NCBI RefSeq assembly: GCF_963678635.1
Contig: NC_087062.1
Location: forward strand, 92,415,845 to 92,479,844
Source: Symsagittifera roscoffensis
Taxonomy: Eukaryota > Xenacoelomorpha > Acoela > Convolutidae
DNA: 64,000 nucleotides
Reading direction: 5' to 3'
The notes below the pieces were generated by a model. The model made no database searches. It was given only the letters and a program-made list of their open reading frames with translations, and was not told the DNA's origin. The stretch's first letter is position 1; each line of letters opens with the position of its first letter. Positions 32,879 to 41,054 of the stretch are shown here, piece by piece. A program made the translations under genes and the position numbers.

Positions 32879-34408
32879 GGGTTTTACAGAGTTTTTTAGA
32901 ATAGTTCTTCTGCAATTCGAAGGATGGATGATGGACGTTTGTTTTTGGCGAACATCATAATTTTCTTCCGTTTCCTCTTTTGTTAGGGAAGTTCCAGGAA
33001 GCTGGAGTTAGAGACATAAGACGTTGTGTCTTCTAGTGACAACGACTACGTCTTTGCAACAAACTCAAATCTGATTTCAGAATGGTTTGCTATGTCAGGT
33101 TTTTCTGTTCTGCGTGGAGAACTTCTTTTGTGTATGATCTAGTTTGGGAATGGCGTGGAGATTGTGCGTGGAGGGGATGCCTGGTTACTCGGATCTGTAC
33201 GTATACTTGAACATCGAGGTGGTCATTGGTCTAGTTCAATGAAGTCCTTTTCTGCGAGGTCAAGTCGTACTCTAAATCCTTTGAGTTGTGATTGTGAGCG
33301 GCATATCGATTGTAGTTGGTCATTCTCTCTCGAGTGTAGTGGGGTCGTCTTGTCTTTTGATGTTCGTCCTTGGTGTTGTATTCTGATCTATATATTGCAT
33401 CATGTAATTTTACATTTTATAAAACTTTTATTAGTTTAATATTTTTTAATAATGATTTTAGTTAGTTGTTTTCACAAAAGCTTTTTGTTTTAGTTCGGTT
33501 ATTTTGAAGAGTTACTCACACTTGAGTAGCTCTTATTAAAAATAGTGGTGTGGTCACAAAGCGTGGATGTAGCGCGGTGGGTTAGGCCGGCTATAGAGCA
33601 TGCTCAGGACGTCCTTCCTGGTGGGTTAGGCCAGGAGTGGGAGTATGATTTCATGCGGTTTTTGTGAGGGGTCCTGTTATGTGACAACGTTTTATGTTGA
33701 GTTTGTTGTGGTCTTACTTATGTTTTGTTGGTTGTGTCCTTTTTTCAAAAATCAAATTGTTTGTGGTATGGGTTTGTCTTTCGACTTTTTTGTGTTTTAT
33801 TATTTCTTTCTTAGACTTTATAATAGTCTTCAAAAGAATAAATTATCCAGTTTTAAACTGGGTTAATCCGGTTTGGGTACCGTTGGTTTCTTTTTCTAAG
33901 TCATGCTGTTATTCTACGATTTGTGGTATTTAGTAAGCTGCGTTGGTTAGTTTTGTTTAGTATATGATTCCTTTCCAACCGGGTTAAAGGAAAGTTTGAA
34001 ACATGTTATTATATGTTAGAGTTGTTGAGTGTGAAAACTTGAAACTGAAATTCATTATTTTAAACAATTCTTCGTGGGCGAGCTGTGCGAGTGTGGATAG
34101 AATTTCTGTGCGAATGAATGAAAATATCAAAAGGTTAGTACTGCATTTGCATTTATTTAATTTACTACATAGAATTTAGAAATTTACTGCTAGTCATGGG
34201 GGAATATTAAGATACAAATTTTCATCATAATTAGATTTACTGCTTGTGGGGGAAAATTTTAGAAATGAATTTACTGCATTGGTATTAAATTTATAAATTT
34301 ATAAGTGTAAGAGATTAATAGAATTTTTGAAATCTGTTTGATGAAATTTGCGATTTTTATTTGTCTTTTGTGGTTTTTGTAGGTGATCGTCGGATGAAGG
34401 CTAAAAAT
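32879..34408 (-). other. 3' noncoding region of the large element
   Basis: About 1.5 kb without a convincing frame on the sense strand. The stretch 34150-34300 holds three or four loose copies of GCAGTAAATT. At 33568-33632 the phrase GGTGGGTTAGGCC occurs twice next to TAGCGCGGTGGG, which resembles a tRNA A box on the plus strand but has no B box. Regulatory functions (packaging, export, polyadenylation) are possible but not shown. Confidence 0.5.
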
Positions 34409-34490
34409 CTAAAGAAAACATGAATAAAGTATGGTGAGTTTTTTTTAAATATTTTAATTAGTTAGTAATATTCATTTAATTCATACTTAC
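34409..34490 (-). other. 82-nt spliceosomal intron candidate in the element
   Basis: On the sense strand there is a donor CAG/GTAAGTATG, an exact TACTAAC branch-site motif (34461-34467) and the acceptor TTCATGTTTTCTTTAG/A. The donor lies 3 nt after the TAA of the 108-codon frame. All three signals match consensus in a span of minimal intron length. This is far better than chance, though splicing itself is inferred. Confidence 0.7.
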
Positions 34491-34493
34491 CTG

Positions 34494-34820
34494 TTAGTCG
34501 TCGGGAAAAAAACCGTGGGGGAAGATGTCGTGAATTAGTTCTGAAGTTGTTAGTAGTTTAGCTAAGATGCGGATGATATTTTTAGTCTGAAGCAGTGGCC
34601 AAAGCAATTGAAGTGCCTTAATAGTGGTTAGTTCTTCAGTGCCAACTGCAAACTCATAAGGTGTGTTTTGGATTAGATTATATAATTTGTGATTGAATTT
34701 AGTGTTGTGGATGAATTCTAAAATTGGGATTTCTATGGGTTGTACAAACTCGTGCGGGATAAGGAAGGGATTCTTCGGCGTTGAAGGTCTTGGTAATGGG
34801 ACAGAAGATGTACATTTGGG
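34494..34820 (-). CDS. methionine-less 108-codon accessory frame
   Basis: Open after a TAA at 34823-34821 and closed by TAA at 34496-34494. It overlaps the end of the 531-aa frame by 122 nt in another register. It reads like a helical protein: LYNLIQNTPYEFAVGTEEL, then TTIKALQLLWPLLQTKNII and RILAKLLTTSELIHDIFPHG. It has no ATG codon, so it needs an upstream exon or another initiation mode. A pyrimidine-rich acceptor candidate (CTTCTGTCCCATTACCAAG) lies just inside the overlap. I do not recognise the product. It is followed at once by the 82-nt intron. Confidence 0.55.
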   Translation of the reverse strand, partial: PKCTSSVPLPRPSTPKNPFLIPHEFVQPIEIPILEFIHNTKFNHKLYNLIQNTPYEFAVGTEELTTIKALQLLWPLLQTKNIIRILAKLLTTSELIHDIFPHGFFPDD

Positions 34821-36294
34821 TTATGGGGTCATAATTACGAAGAATACCATGGAGGTTAGTGTCTTTAATACAATATGTGAAATTTAGGAAAAATGGTGAA
34901 GTGTATTTAGAATTAATGAATTGAAAACGATGGTGTGGTTGTCTAGAGGGTGTGTGTAGGTCAAAGTGATTTTGGATGAAACGATAATAACTATATGTGT
35001 GGGTTTGTTTAGTGCGCAACATAATATCGTGTGAGCAGTGTAAATCTCTTTCGTGTGGTGCAAGGAAATGAAAGGTTAGTGAAAATATTTGGAAGCGTTC
35101 TTTAAAACTTTCGTATGCTTGTGTGTCTGTTAGTGCTTCTGAAATAATGTGATCAAACTTTCGGTCGAAGATGTTTAGTGTGAATGTATATGGTGTCTTG
35201 ATGAAAAATTTCTCGGTAATTTGTGGATTAGCGAAGCGATCGTCGTCTAAGAATTGATCTTGGTTAGCTCTGATGATGTTGTGATCATAGTATTCGAGTG
35301 TATATTCGTTAGCTCTAGGTGCAGTGTGTGTTTTTAGTGATTTTTTATATCCAACGTAAGTAAATTGTCTAGCGGTTAGTGGTGTAGTGAGTCGATATAG
35401 CATGTCCGTATTTCGCTCTATATCGATGTGAGTGTTAGATAAAGGTAAGCAAAGAGGGTTAGTGAAATGATAATATGAGGTCCAAGAGAGAGTAGGCATT
35501 AAAACGTATTCATCTACGAAGTTGCGTGTTTCGTTAGTGTCGTGGGGGGTTTTTAAGGTGTATTGTGGGAATGAGGGTAAGGTGATGGCTAAAAATTCTT
35601 TTGTGTTAGTATGCTTGGGGTGGTTGATGTATTCACGGGCTGTTCCTGGTTTTGCTGGGAAAGGATGGTTGGGGAACTTTCTTTTAAAAGTGCGGTAAGC
35701 TCTATTAGTGTTGAGTGAAGATTCAGTTGATGTGGATGATGGTGCTAATGATTCAGTATAAGTTGAAGAGGGTGTAGGGGTAGGGGGGTTGGATGAATTT
35801 ATTGTGGAGGAGATTTGGTTTATGGTTGGGGTATTAAGGTGGTAGGGTTGTTGTTGAAGGGTAATAAAATTATCTAGCTCTGGGGAGATTCGGGGGGTGT
35901 CTGGAGAATGAGATGATTGGTCAGAATGGTATGAGGAATAGGTTGGGGTAACTTGGGAAGCATAAGAGGGTGTGGGAGTAATTGGGTCAGGGTTATTGGA
36001 TAATATGGGTTGAAAAGGGGGTTGAGAAAAATTAGAAGAGTTATGAAAATTATTGGATGGGGATGGTTCTGAGTCGGCGAATTCATCGGGGGTTTCAATA
36101 TTCGGGTTATTTAGCTGTGAGATGGAGTATAAAACTGAGATGTGTGAATTAGTGTCGGAATTCATGCCTGATGTTACATTACTAGATGGAAAATCGGGTG
36201 GCGGAAAAGCAAAAAGTGGTATTATTGGGATTGGAGAGGTAAGATTGGTTGGGTGGGAATTTGATCGGTGTAGTGATCCAAGTTGGCGGCTCAT
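34699..36294 (-). CDS. 531-aa accessory protein downstream of env, unknown
   Basis: The ATG overlaps the env stop as ATGA (36291-36294), a stop-start arrangement that permits coupled reinitiation. Residues 1 to about 200 are Ser/Pro/Thr/Asn-rich and probably disordered. Residues about 210-531 look folded, rich in Phe, Tyr and His (FVDEYVLMPTLSWTSYYHF, TARQFTYVGYKKSLK, FHFLAPHERDLHCSHD). There is no signal peptide or membrane segment, so it is probably not a surface protein. I know of no counterpart in Ty3 elements. The length, intact frame and shared composition argue that it is a real gene of this element. Confidence 0.75.
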   Translation of the reverse strand: MSRQLGSLHRSNSHPTNLTSPIPIIPLFAFPPPDFPSSNVTSGMNSDTNSHISVLYSISQLNNPNIETPDEFADSEPSPSNNFHNSSNFSQPPFQPILSNNPDPITPTPSYASQVTPTYSSYHSDQSSHSPDTPRISPELDNFITLQQQPYHLNTPTINQISSTINSSNPPTPTPSSTYTESLAPSSTSTESSLNTNRAYRTFKRKFPNHPFPAKPGTAREYINHPKHTNTKEFLAITLPSFPQYTLKTPHDTNETRNFVDEYVLMPTLSWTSYYHFTNPLCLPLSNTHIDIERNTDMLYRLTTPLTARQFTYVGYKKSLKTHTAPRANEYTLEYYDHNIIRANQDQFLDDDRFANPQITEKFFIKTPYTFTLNIFDRKFDHIISEALTDTQAYESFKERFQIFSLTFHFLAPHERDLHCSHDIMLRTKQTHTYSYYRFIQNHFDLHTPSRQPHHRFQFINSKYTSPFFLNFTYCIKDTNLHGILRNYDPITQMYIFCPITKTFNAEESLPYPARVCTTHRNPNFRIHPQH

Positions 36295-38909
36295 CGTGGG
36301 CTAAAAAAATGATTATTTTGAGACTGAAAAGCGGTGGTATGGGGTTGTTCAATAATTTGTTCATAAGTATTATCATCTTGTGACTGGTGTGTCATTATAT
36401 GTTGAATGGGACTTTGTGATGTGGTGAGTCGAAAATTTGGATTATGTGTGATGGCTAAGTTTCGAAAATTTCGTGGGACTAGGGATAGTGGATGGTTATT
36501 TGGTAGGGCTGGTAATTGTGGTGCCGTTGGCGTTATGTCTACATTGTTATGTTCTTCGTCGTATGTATTTTGTCGTGTTGTTATTTTTGTGTTATATTCT
36601 TTTATTTGTGCGTCTAAAAGAATTTTGTTTATAGATGTAGAAAAGATTCCAAAAAATCCTGCAAATAGTATGCGTGCTACACTTGCTTGTCTGTTTACTT
36701 GTGTGTGTATAGCACATGTGTTGTAGATTCCTTTTAAAAGTGAGAAAAGAAATCCAATAAAGTTAAACATTGCGTATAAAATAGTCAATTTTTCTAAGAT
36801 GTAGTAGGGCCATCCTAGAAAATCGAGGATCTCATTTTTGAGTGTAACAAAGCTAAAAATGTTAATTGGTGATATATCTTGGGGACGGTATTTTTCACCG
36901 TTTAGATATATGTAATCTTTAATGTCCTTAAAATATCCGCTATAGTCTTGCGTGTAGATATCGGCAAATCCTGCGGTTTCTGCAAGTTTGCGTAAATTTT
37001 GGTCTATTGATTGTCTTTGTATAGTGTCCATTTGTGTTAATAATTCTTGGAATTGTTGTGTTCTAATGTGATGTTGAATATCTGATTTTGAATAGATTCC
37101 TATTGATTGTAAGTCTATATTTGGGTTTCGAGCAATAGCGCGAATGCTTTCTGGTGAAAATTTTTTGAGTGATTGCATTAATGTGGGATATGGTGTGAGA
37201 AGATAATATTTATTTTCATCAGGGTTTAGTTGTACTACATTGTGGCTGTTTTCTGATCCACATGGGACTGCGGTATCCCAGAAATAGGTTCTTCGTGAAA
37301 GTGTATCCACGAAATGTACTTTATTCTTATAAAAGATAGGGATTCTTTTATAACATCGTTTATCTTCAAAAACGTATAGTGGTGATACTTTTTTAGTACA
37401 AGTATAAAACCATAAGATGTTTCCTTCATAGTCTAAAAAATTTGATCTATTTCCAGATAATAAGTATCCTGCATAGGGTATTTTTAATACTGCTAGTGCA
37501 AGTGATTGTAATATTTGTGTTCGTTCTAATTCGCATAATTGGTGTAGTGTTTCTAATTCGGAGAGTGACATTTCTTGAAAAATTCGGCTAATTGTATAAT
37601 CTAGTTTCATATCTAAATGAATATCATAGTGGATATTACCGAAATATGTAGTGTTCATTAGTGATAATTCTTGTAAGCGTGTGCTTCTGGTGTCCTGAGG
37701 TTTTAGATGTCCACCAGGTTGTCCGTTGCTTTTTTCAAAATTAACTGGTATATAGGATGTTCCTTCGTTTAAAGGATGACCTGTGGCATATGGGTCGATT
37801 TTTATTTTTCCAGTGGTCATGTCGAATCCTTTTTCGTATTCAATTAATATTTCAGAGTATTGTGTTCTGTGAAGTGGATTCCTGTATTTACATGCAAGTT
37901 CTGTTTCTTGATATATTTGAAAACGTGTCAATTTATTTTCTATATTGTCTATGTTTCTAAAATTAGAACTTAGTTTTCGTGAGGGATGGACTTGTTCATA
38001 TGGAATTGATTGTATAAAATATTTTTCGTGAAATTTTATCATACGAGCGTGTATTTTTGCTACTTGAAATGTTGTACATGTATCTTCGGGGAACCAAACA
38101 ATTGTTGCTTGTGTTCTCGTTGTAGGGTCGCAATAACCTTGATCATTTTTACAAGGTAATCGGATTCCTTGATAGATCATTGTATTATCTGATAAATCTC
38201 GTGTTAGTTGTATTTTTTCGAGTTGTATTTTCCAATCGAAAAACATTATTTCTTGGTATCCTTTATTTTTTGTGTCTGCTTTGCAGTTTGATGGGTCATT
38301 TATACCAATGTGTGGTATCCAATGTTTATCGTGTAGGTCATAGGTTAATCGTCCGTGTGCGCCGTTATACGGGTATTTTTCGTCTAGTTTTATATGTCCT
38401 TGGTGTCTTTCAAGTTGTGATTGATGTACAGAGTCTGAAAAAACTTGAAAATTAACTAATTTTCTTTGGGAGTTTTTATTTTGTGTGATGTTTAGTCTTA
38501 GTAATTCATTTTTACAATCGTCGGGATTGAGATGTAAAAGACGTTCTATATTACTTTGATAGAATGATTCATGGTCAAGTCGGTTTTTGTTTCCATTCGA
38601 GACTTGTGAACAATGTACTTTCTTTTCGGAAAATGTTGCTGTGAATTTATAACCTGTAACTGTTGTTGCTCGGGCTTTTGAATAGAGTGTTGCTATTACA
38701 TCTGTGGTTTCTATAGCTTGTGGTTCTGTTTCACATTGTGATACTTGATTTATTGCATATTTATGTAGTGTTTTTTGTTCATTTTCTTCACAATCGTAAT
38801 GTGTTACTAGTAAATCTTGTGGTCCTGTACGAGGAGAAGGGTTTATGTTTTGATTTGAGATTACTAGAAAAGGGAGTTGGAGAAAAATTAATAATTTTAG
38901 AATATACAT
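36291..38909 (-). CDS. env: envelope-type glycoprotein, 872 aa
   Basis: An N-terminal signal peptide (MYILKLLIFLQLPFLVIS) leads into a large Cys-containing ectodomain. A YDC motif lies near residue 36, paired Cys occur through about residue 280 (LPCKNDQGYC, then VWFPEDTC) and several N-x-S/T sites are present. Hydrophobic segments near residues 707-729 and 744-761 would anchor it, leaving a tail of about 110 residues. The order of early motifs reminds me of chuvirus-type class III glycoproteins that have been captured by other LTR elements, but this is from memory and uncertain. I saw no obvious furin site. It would mediate entry or cell-to-cell transfer of particles. The ATG lies inside the last codons of the 377-codon frame; the stop overlaps the next frame. 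Confidence 0.82.
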   Translation of the reverse strand: MYILKLLIFLQLPFLVISNQNINPSPRTGPQDLLVTHYDCEENEQKTLHKYAINQVSQCETEPQAIETTDVIATLYSKARATTVTGYKFTATFSEKKVHCSQVSNGNKNRLDHESFYQSNIERLLHLNPDDCKNELLRLNITQNKNSQRKLVNFQVFSDSVHQSQLERHQGHIKLDEKYPYNGAHGRLTYDLHDKHWIPHIGINDPSNCKADTKNKGYQEIMFFDWKIQLEKIQLTRDLSDNTMIYQGIRLPCKNDQGYCDPTTRTQATIVWFPEDTCTTFQVAKIHARMIKFHEKYFIQSIPYEQVHPSRKLSSNFRNIDNIENKLTRFQIYQETELACKYRNPLHRTQYSEILIEYEKGFDMTTGKIKIDPYATGHPLNEGTSYIPVNFEKSNGQPGGHLKPQDTRSTRLQELSLMNTTYFGNIHYDIHLDMKLDYTISRIFQEMSLSELETLHQLCELERTQILQSLALAVLKIPYAGYLLSGNRSNFLDYEGNILWFYTCTKKVSPLYVFEDKRCYKRIPIFYKNKVHFVDTLSRRTYFWDTAVPCGSENSHNVVQLNPDENKYYLLTPYPTLMQSLKKFSPESIRAIARNPNIDLQSIGIYSKSDIQHHIRTQQFQELLTQMDTIQRQSIDQNLRKLAETAGFADIYTQDYSGYFKDIKDYIYLNGEKYRPQDISPINIFSFVTLKNEILDFLGWPYYILEKLTILYAMFNFIGFLFSLLKGIYNTCAIHTQVNRQASVARILFAGFFGIFSTSINKILLDAQIKEYNTKITTRQNTYDEEHNNVDITPTAPQLPALPNNHPLSLVPRNFRNLAITHNPNFRLTTSQSPIQHIMTHQSQDDNTYEQIIEQPHTTAFQSQNNHFFSPR

Positions 38910-40030
38910 GTGTATGATAATCCTGAGTATGGATTATAAAATGTAATGTAGCCAATTGTGTTTTTGGTATATCTGTCGTATTTGTATATTACTTCAGTAG
39001 TTATAAACGGTGGTGGTAGTGATTGAGCTGTTATGTTAGGTGGATTTAATGGGTAGGGATGTTGGGTAATATTATTTAACTTAACTGTGATTTCAAACTT
39101 TAATTGTAAACTGTTTTGTTGGAGTATTTGAATATTGTGATCACGGATATCGTTGTGAATATCTTGGCGATATTGTAATCTATTAAGTGCCCAGTTATGA
39201 AGGCGGTTACTTTCTTGATGTTGTCCAAATAGTGGTGGAGGTGCTGTGAATGTATTCCAATCTAGTCTTAAAGGAATATTTATTGATGATTGTTCTCGAT
39301 ATCTGGCGTCGAGATTATTTGGAAAGTTTAAGTTAAAGGGTGGTGGTGAAAACTGGCTTATTGATGGTGTTGATGGTAGTGATAATGTTTCTGGTAGTGA
39401 TGAGGATGTTGTTGTATCCGTAGAAATATCTATGGGGTCATTGACTAAATTTGGTTCACCTTGTGTAAATGAATGTGTAGTCCAATATGGTAGTCGCGAT
39501 GCCTGGTTTGGGGGGTTAAAGGGATTTTCACGTATTTGCTCAGATGTTGGTGTTGAACCTAAGTAATCTGATGGTAGGCTTGAGGTGCTACGTTGTGAAA
39601 GAAGCGTAGGGGTTTCTGGTAATATACCAATGGGGTTTTCTGGAGTGTTTTGTGATGGGGATTGAGGTATATCAAAATGAACTCGGGGAGTTTGAAGATT
39701 TCTGTTTCGTCGAGGATGTATAATTTGTCTATTTATTTCGACTGTATTTTGGTTTTGACTAGAATTTCTTATTCTACTTAGTTCTTGTGGTAGTGTTGGG
39801 TATAGGTTATATGTTGGTTCGCTTAAATGTGCTTGTCGTTGGACTGGTTCTAGTGGTTCTGATAAACGAGTATGTCGTTCTTCAAAAGTGTATGGATTGT
39901 CTTGAAAAGAAATTCGTGTAGACGTTTGAGGATTTTGAGTAGTTGAAGGTGGTGTTTGGTTATCTTGGGATGATGTCGGTGAAGACTGATGCTGTGACTG
40001 TTGGGTAGCAATTTTTGATGGTTTTTTGAA
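38897..40030 (-). CDS. methionine-less 377-codon accessory frame before env
   Basis: Open from just after a double stop (40036-40031) to TAA at 38899-38897, without a single ATG. The first half is Gln/Ser/Pro/Thr-rich (SQHQSSPTSSQDNQTPPS). The second half is more ordered (LFGQHQESNRLHNWALNRL, YKYDRYTKNTIGYITF). Staying open for 377 codons in AT-rich DNA argues that it is coding. Because the double stop follows the end of the 62-aa frame, a simple frameshift from there cannot reach it. Splicing or non-AUG initiation is required. The acceptor candidate CTACCCAACAG lies near its start. The env ATG overlaps its last 13 nt. Function unknown. Confidence 0.7.
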   Translation of the reverse strand, partial: FKKPSKIATQQSQHQSSPTSSQDNQTPPSTTQNPQTSTRISFQDNPYTFEERHTRLSEPLEPVQRQAHLSEPTYNLYPTLPQELSRIRNSSQNQNTVEINRQIIHPRRNRNLQTPRVHFDIPQSPSQNTPENPIGILPETPTLLSQRSTSSLPSDYLGSTPTSEQIRENPFNPPNQASRLPYWTTHSFTQGEPNLVNDPIDISTDTTTSSSLPETLSLPSTPSISQFSPPPFNLNFPNNLDARYREQSSINIPLRLDWNTFTAPPPLFGQHQESNRLHNWALNRLQYRQDIHNDIRDHNIQILQQNSLQLKFEITVKLNNITQHPYPLNPPNITAQSLPPPFITTEVIYKYDRYTKNTIGYITFYNPYSGLSYTCIF

Positions 40031-40038
40031 TTATTACT

Positions 40039-40227
40039 TTAGTGAGAAATTTTGTGTTTATTATAATATTCTTCCAAAAAAAGAATTAGAAGGACTGTTG
40101 CTAGGGCAAATGTGAGGATTGCTTTCTTTATACATTTACAGATGGTCAAAATGAGGGATGATAAAAATGTTATGAAAATTACAAACAATAAAAAAATATC
40201 GGTTCTACTGAAAATTGTTCGTATCAT
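40039..40227 (-). CDS. 62-aa two-helix membrane protein
   Basis: Two hydrophobic stretches (FLLFVIFITFLSSLILTI and LTFALATVLLILFL) are separated by a short basic CKCIKKA loop, with a hydrophilic C-terminus. This is a small hairpin membrane protein, the size and shape of viroporins or small accessory membrane proteins. The ATG overlaps the stop of the 76-aa frame as ATGA (40224-40227). No family recognised. The paired overlap supports it as a gene. Confidence 0.6.
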   Translation of the reverse strand: MIRTIFSRTDIFLLFVIFITFLSSLILTICKCIKKAILTFALATVLLILFLEEYYNKHKISH

Positions 40228-40454
40228 TTAGACAAGTTGTTAAAATCGTACCTGTGGATATAATCAAGGGTTTTGGAAAGTTGGAGGAATAGTTCGAGAA
40301 TAGTGTAGAAAATTAAAAAAATGTTACAAAAAATGATTAGGATTATTAGAAAAGATTCAAGTATATCAAAAAGAAATATTATAAAGGCTTCAAGTATTGA
40401 AAAAAAATGTTTAAAATTTATAAGTATTTGAGCAACTGTTTGAGAGAAGAGCAT
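40224..40454 (-). CDS. 76-aa hydrophobic membrane protein
   Basis: A long Ile/Leu/Phe-rich core (FSILEAFIIFLFDILESFLI, then IIFCNIFLIFYTILELFL) gives one or two membrane helices, followed by a polar tail. The ATG directly abuts the TAA of the preceding 50-codon frame (TAAATG). Its own stop overlaps the next ATG. A donor-like CAG/GTAC lies in its tail near 40245. Possibly a viroporin-like protein; I do not recognise it. Confidence 0.6.
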   Translation of the reverse strand: MLFSQTVAQILINFKHFFSILEAFIIFLFDILESFLIILIIFCNIFLIFYTILELFLQLSKTLDYIHRYDFNNLSK

Positions 40455-40607
40455 TTAAGAAATGATCTCTTGGTCGAATATTTTTTGCTGTTTGAGGCGA
40501 TTTTCTAGTGTGGTCGAATTATTTATTAGTTTTTTGACAAGTGGGTTGAGTTTTGTAAAAAATTGTTGGGGGCAATTTTCATGGTGACTGGGAGGTCGTC
40601 TTTTTCT
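40455..40607 (-). CDS. methionine-less 50-codon frame, probable 3' part of a spliced gene
   Basis: Open after a TAA at 40610-40608 and ending exactly at the ATG of the 76-aa frame. It reads RKRRPPSHHENC, then FFTKLNPLVKKLI and LENRLKQQKIFDQEIIS, a basic start and a helical end. There is no ATG in frame. Short AG-ended acceptor candidates (AAATAAAG, AAAAAG) precede it. I infer that it is the last exon of a protein whose start lies upstream, possibly in the leader. Its length alone is weak evidence; the abutting ATG strengthens it. Confidence 0.4.
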   Translation of the reverse strand, partial: RKRRPPSHHENCPQQFFTKLNPLVKKLINNSTTLENRLKQQKIFDQEIIS

Positions 40608-41054
40608 TTATTTTTGTTTGTCAAATGATCCGGGGTAAGGTGAGATTTTTATACTTTAGGCTAATTAAAATCTTCATTTTGTTACTTTAGGCTAAGTTAT
40701 CAAATTTGTTTTGGGGGTATTCGTGGTCTGAGTTGGGGAAATATTGTTGATCTTTGGGTTATTAGATAAGGGAGGGGTACGGTATTATGGTGATATTTAT
40801 TTTAGCTGTCAAGTTGGAGTGATTTGCTTATTTTTGACCTGGAGGTTGTAAAGTTATAGTTAGAGATGTGCCTGGAGTTCTAGATTATTCGTCTAATTGA
40901 TCTTAGTTTGAGTTAGAGAAAGTGGCGGATTGGATGAATCCTATTGGTCTATTTTGAACTAGAATTATTGCGTACTTGTGAGCATGTTATTTTGAAAAAT
41001 TGAAATGAAAAATGTTACGGAGGTTTCAAGATTGTGAAGTATGAAATCTTAAAA
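40608..41054 (-). other. noncoding spacer between gag-pol and the accessory cassette
   Basis: 447 bp without a frame. In composition it resembles the 5' leader. The phrase ACTTTAGGCTAA occurs twice on the plus strand (near 40651 and 40685). It is a likely place for splice acceptors of subgenomic RNAs. Confidence 0.45.

Noticed and set aside
33560-33640. tRNA-like TAGCGCGGTGGGTTAGG
   Set aside because: It resembles an A box and part of it is repeated, but there is no B box or cloverleaf, so it is not called a tRNA or SINE.
36053-39566. Plus-strand open frames opposite env and its neighbours
   Set aside because: Shadows of the real minus-strand frames; no start context or motif.
40039-40227. 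Frameshift from the 62-aa frame into the 377-codon frame
   Set aside because: The double stop that opens the 377-codon frame lies downstream of the end of the 62-aa frame, so no single slip can connect them.
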